From: DATLBY01 sp035526665
Lineage (GTDB): Bacteria > Acidobacteriota > Terriglobia > Bryobacterales > Bryobacteraceae
Length of the DNA stretch: 7,169 nt
Direction of reading: 5' to 3'
NCBI GenBank assembly: GCA_035526665.1
Contig: DATLBY010000403.1
Coordinates: forward strand, 1-7,169
Positions 6,324 to 7,169 of the stretch are shown here, piece by piece (the stretch's first letter is position 1; each line of letters opens with the position of its first letter). The notes below the pieces were generated by a model. That model saw nothing but the letters and a program-made list of their open reading frames with translations. It was not told where the DNA came from and made no database searches. The position numbers were made by a program, and so were the translations under genes.

Positions 6324-7169
6324 CATCCCGCAAGCGAGGCAGAGCTTCCACTACGCGAGTACAGTCTTGCACAGTTGATCACGTACTTCCTTCGGTTGGG
6401 CACACTGGGCTTCGGGGGACCCATCGCGCTCGCGGGCGCGATGCAGCGGGATCTTGTGGATCACCGGCGATGGATCAGCCTCCGGGAGTACAAGGAGGGT
6501 TTGGCCCTGGCCCAGTTGGCTCCAGGCCCACTAGCCGCTCAGCTGGCGATCTATCTCGGCTGGGTGCGATTCAAGGTACTGGGGGCCACCCTGGTCGCGT
6601 TCGCTTTCATCTTGCCCTCGCTTCTGATGGTGCTGGCTCTGGCAGCCGTCTACATCCGCTTTGGCGGATTGCCGTGGATGCAGGGAGTCTTCTATGGGGT
6701 GGGAGCGGCCGTCATTGCGGTGATCGCGAGAAGCGCGTGGAAGCTTGCCAAGAGCACACTGGGCGCCAAACGCCTCTCCTGGATTCTGTTCCTTATTACC
6801 GCGGCGGTGACGGTCTGGACAGAATCAGAAATCGCGTGGGTATTCATTGGCGCCGGCGTGGTTGCGCTAGCGGTGCGGGCAGCGAGGCAGCCCAGGACTT
6901 TCACAACCGGTTGTCTGCTGCTCGCCCTCCCTCCCTGGCTTTGGTCAGGGCTTACAGGGCCGGCGCCCGACGGCATACTCTGGCGCATCTTTCTTTACTT
7001 CACTGAAGCGGGCGCGTTCGTCTTCGGCAGCGGACTGGCGATTGTTCCCTTTCTCCACGGCGGCGTGGTCAACCAGTTCCACTGGTTAACGGAGCGTCAG
7101 TTTCTGGACGCCGTCGCAGTAGCAATGATCACGCCGGGTCCGGTCGTTATTACCGTCGCCTTCATCGGC
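6315..7169 (+). CDS. chrA: Chromate transporter ChrA, long-chain type (C-terminal end cut by the window)
   Basis: Inner-membrane transporter of the CHR family that exports chromate. The visible 285 codons run to the window edge with no stop. The protein has two homologous halves, as expected of a long-chain ChrA. The first half has TLGFGGPIAL (30-39) and QLAPGP (67-72), followed by LVAFAFILPSLLMV (93-106). The second half repeats these as FVFGSGLAIVPFL (235-247), WLTERQFLDAVAVAMITPGP (257-276) and VAFIG at the edge. Several strongly hydrophobic segments lie between. Candidate starts are ATG 6315 and ATG 6321, with GTG 6312 also in frame; none has a well-placed ribosome site. The nearest, GGGGAG at 6285-6290, is too far away, so the start is uncertain by a few codons. 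It is transcribed away from the glycosidase-like gene across a 132-base gap. A sulfate or other oxyanion substrate is possible for distant CHR members. Confidence 0.93.
   Translation, partial: MHMHPASEAELPLREYSLAQLITYFLRLGTLGFGGPIALAGAMQRDLVDHRRWISLREYKEGLALAQLAPGPLAAQLAIYLGWVRFKVLGATLVAFAFILPSLLMVLALAAVYIRFGGLPWMQGVFYGVGAAVIAVIARSAWKLAKSTLGAKRLSWILFLITAAVTVWTESEIAWVFIGAGVVALAVRAARQPRTFTTGCLLLALPPWLWSGLTGPAPDGILWRIFLYFTEAGAFVFGSGLAIVPFLHGGVVNQFHWLTERQFLDAVAVAMITPGPVVITVAFIG

Noticed and set aside
6470..7006. A 178-codon plus-strand frame inside chrA
   Set aside because: It is a frame-shifted shadow. The ChrA frame gives continuous CHR-family motifs through this region to the window edge.

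Overview
The window holds six protein-coding genes and very little non-coding DNA. Five genes run on the minus strand. The sixth, at the right edge, runs on the plus strand and diverges from them. Both outermost genes are cut by the window ends. The DNA is GC-rich and the proteins carry signal peptides, a lipobox and outer-membrane factors, so the source is a Gram-negative-type (diderm) bacterium. A soil lineage such as Acidobacteriota would fit the mix of metal efflux genes and an unusual exported glycosidase, but that placement is only an impression. No rRNA, tRNA or other marker is present to test it.

Layout in the direction of minus-strand transcription, from right to left. First comes a 1007-residue exported protein (3159-6182) with a DNRLRE-like domain, a fibronectin-III-like segment and a C-terminal GH123/DUF4091-type domain that keeps the Asp-Glu pair. 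After a 68-base gap comes a small exported histidine-rich protein (2707-3090). After another 68-base gap comes a tripartite heavy-metal efflux operon in the order outer-membrane factor (1412-2638), periplasmic adaptor lipoprotein (222-1415) and RND pump (start at 215, running off the left edge). The outer-membrane factor and adaptor genes overlap by ATGA. The adaptor and pump genes are 6 bases apart. These three are clearly one translationally coupled unit of the CzcCBA/CusCBA type. The histidine-rich protein sits where small periplasmic metal-binding accessory proteins are often found, and probably belongs with them.

On the plus strand, from about 6315 to the right edge, lies most of a long-chain chromate transporter, ChrA. 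It has two homologous halves, and its C-terminal end is outside the window. The 132-base divergent gap between it and the glycosidase-like gene holds one possible promoter for the minus-strand gene. A short perfect inverted repeat overlaps the chrA start codon.

The common theme is metal and oxyanion resistance: cation export by the RND system and chromate export by ChrA. The large glycosidase-like gene between them does not obviously fit that theme. I found no mobile elements, CRISPR arrays, RNA genes or clearly unknown system. The item most worth following is the histidine-rich protein at the head of the efflux operon.
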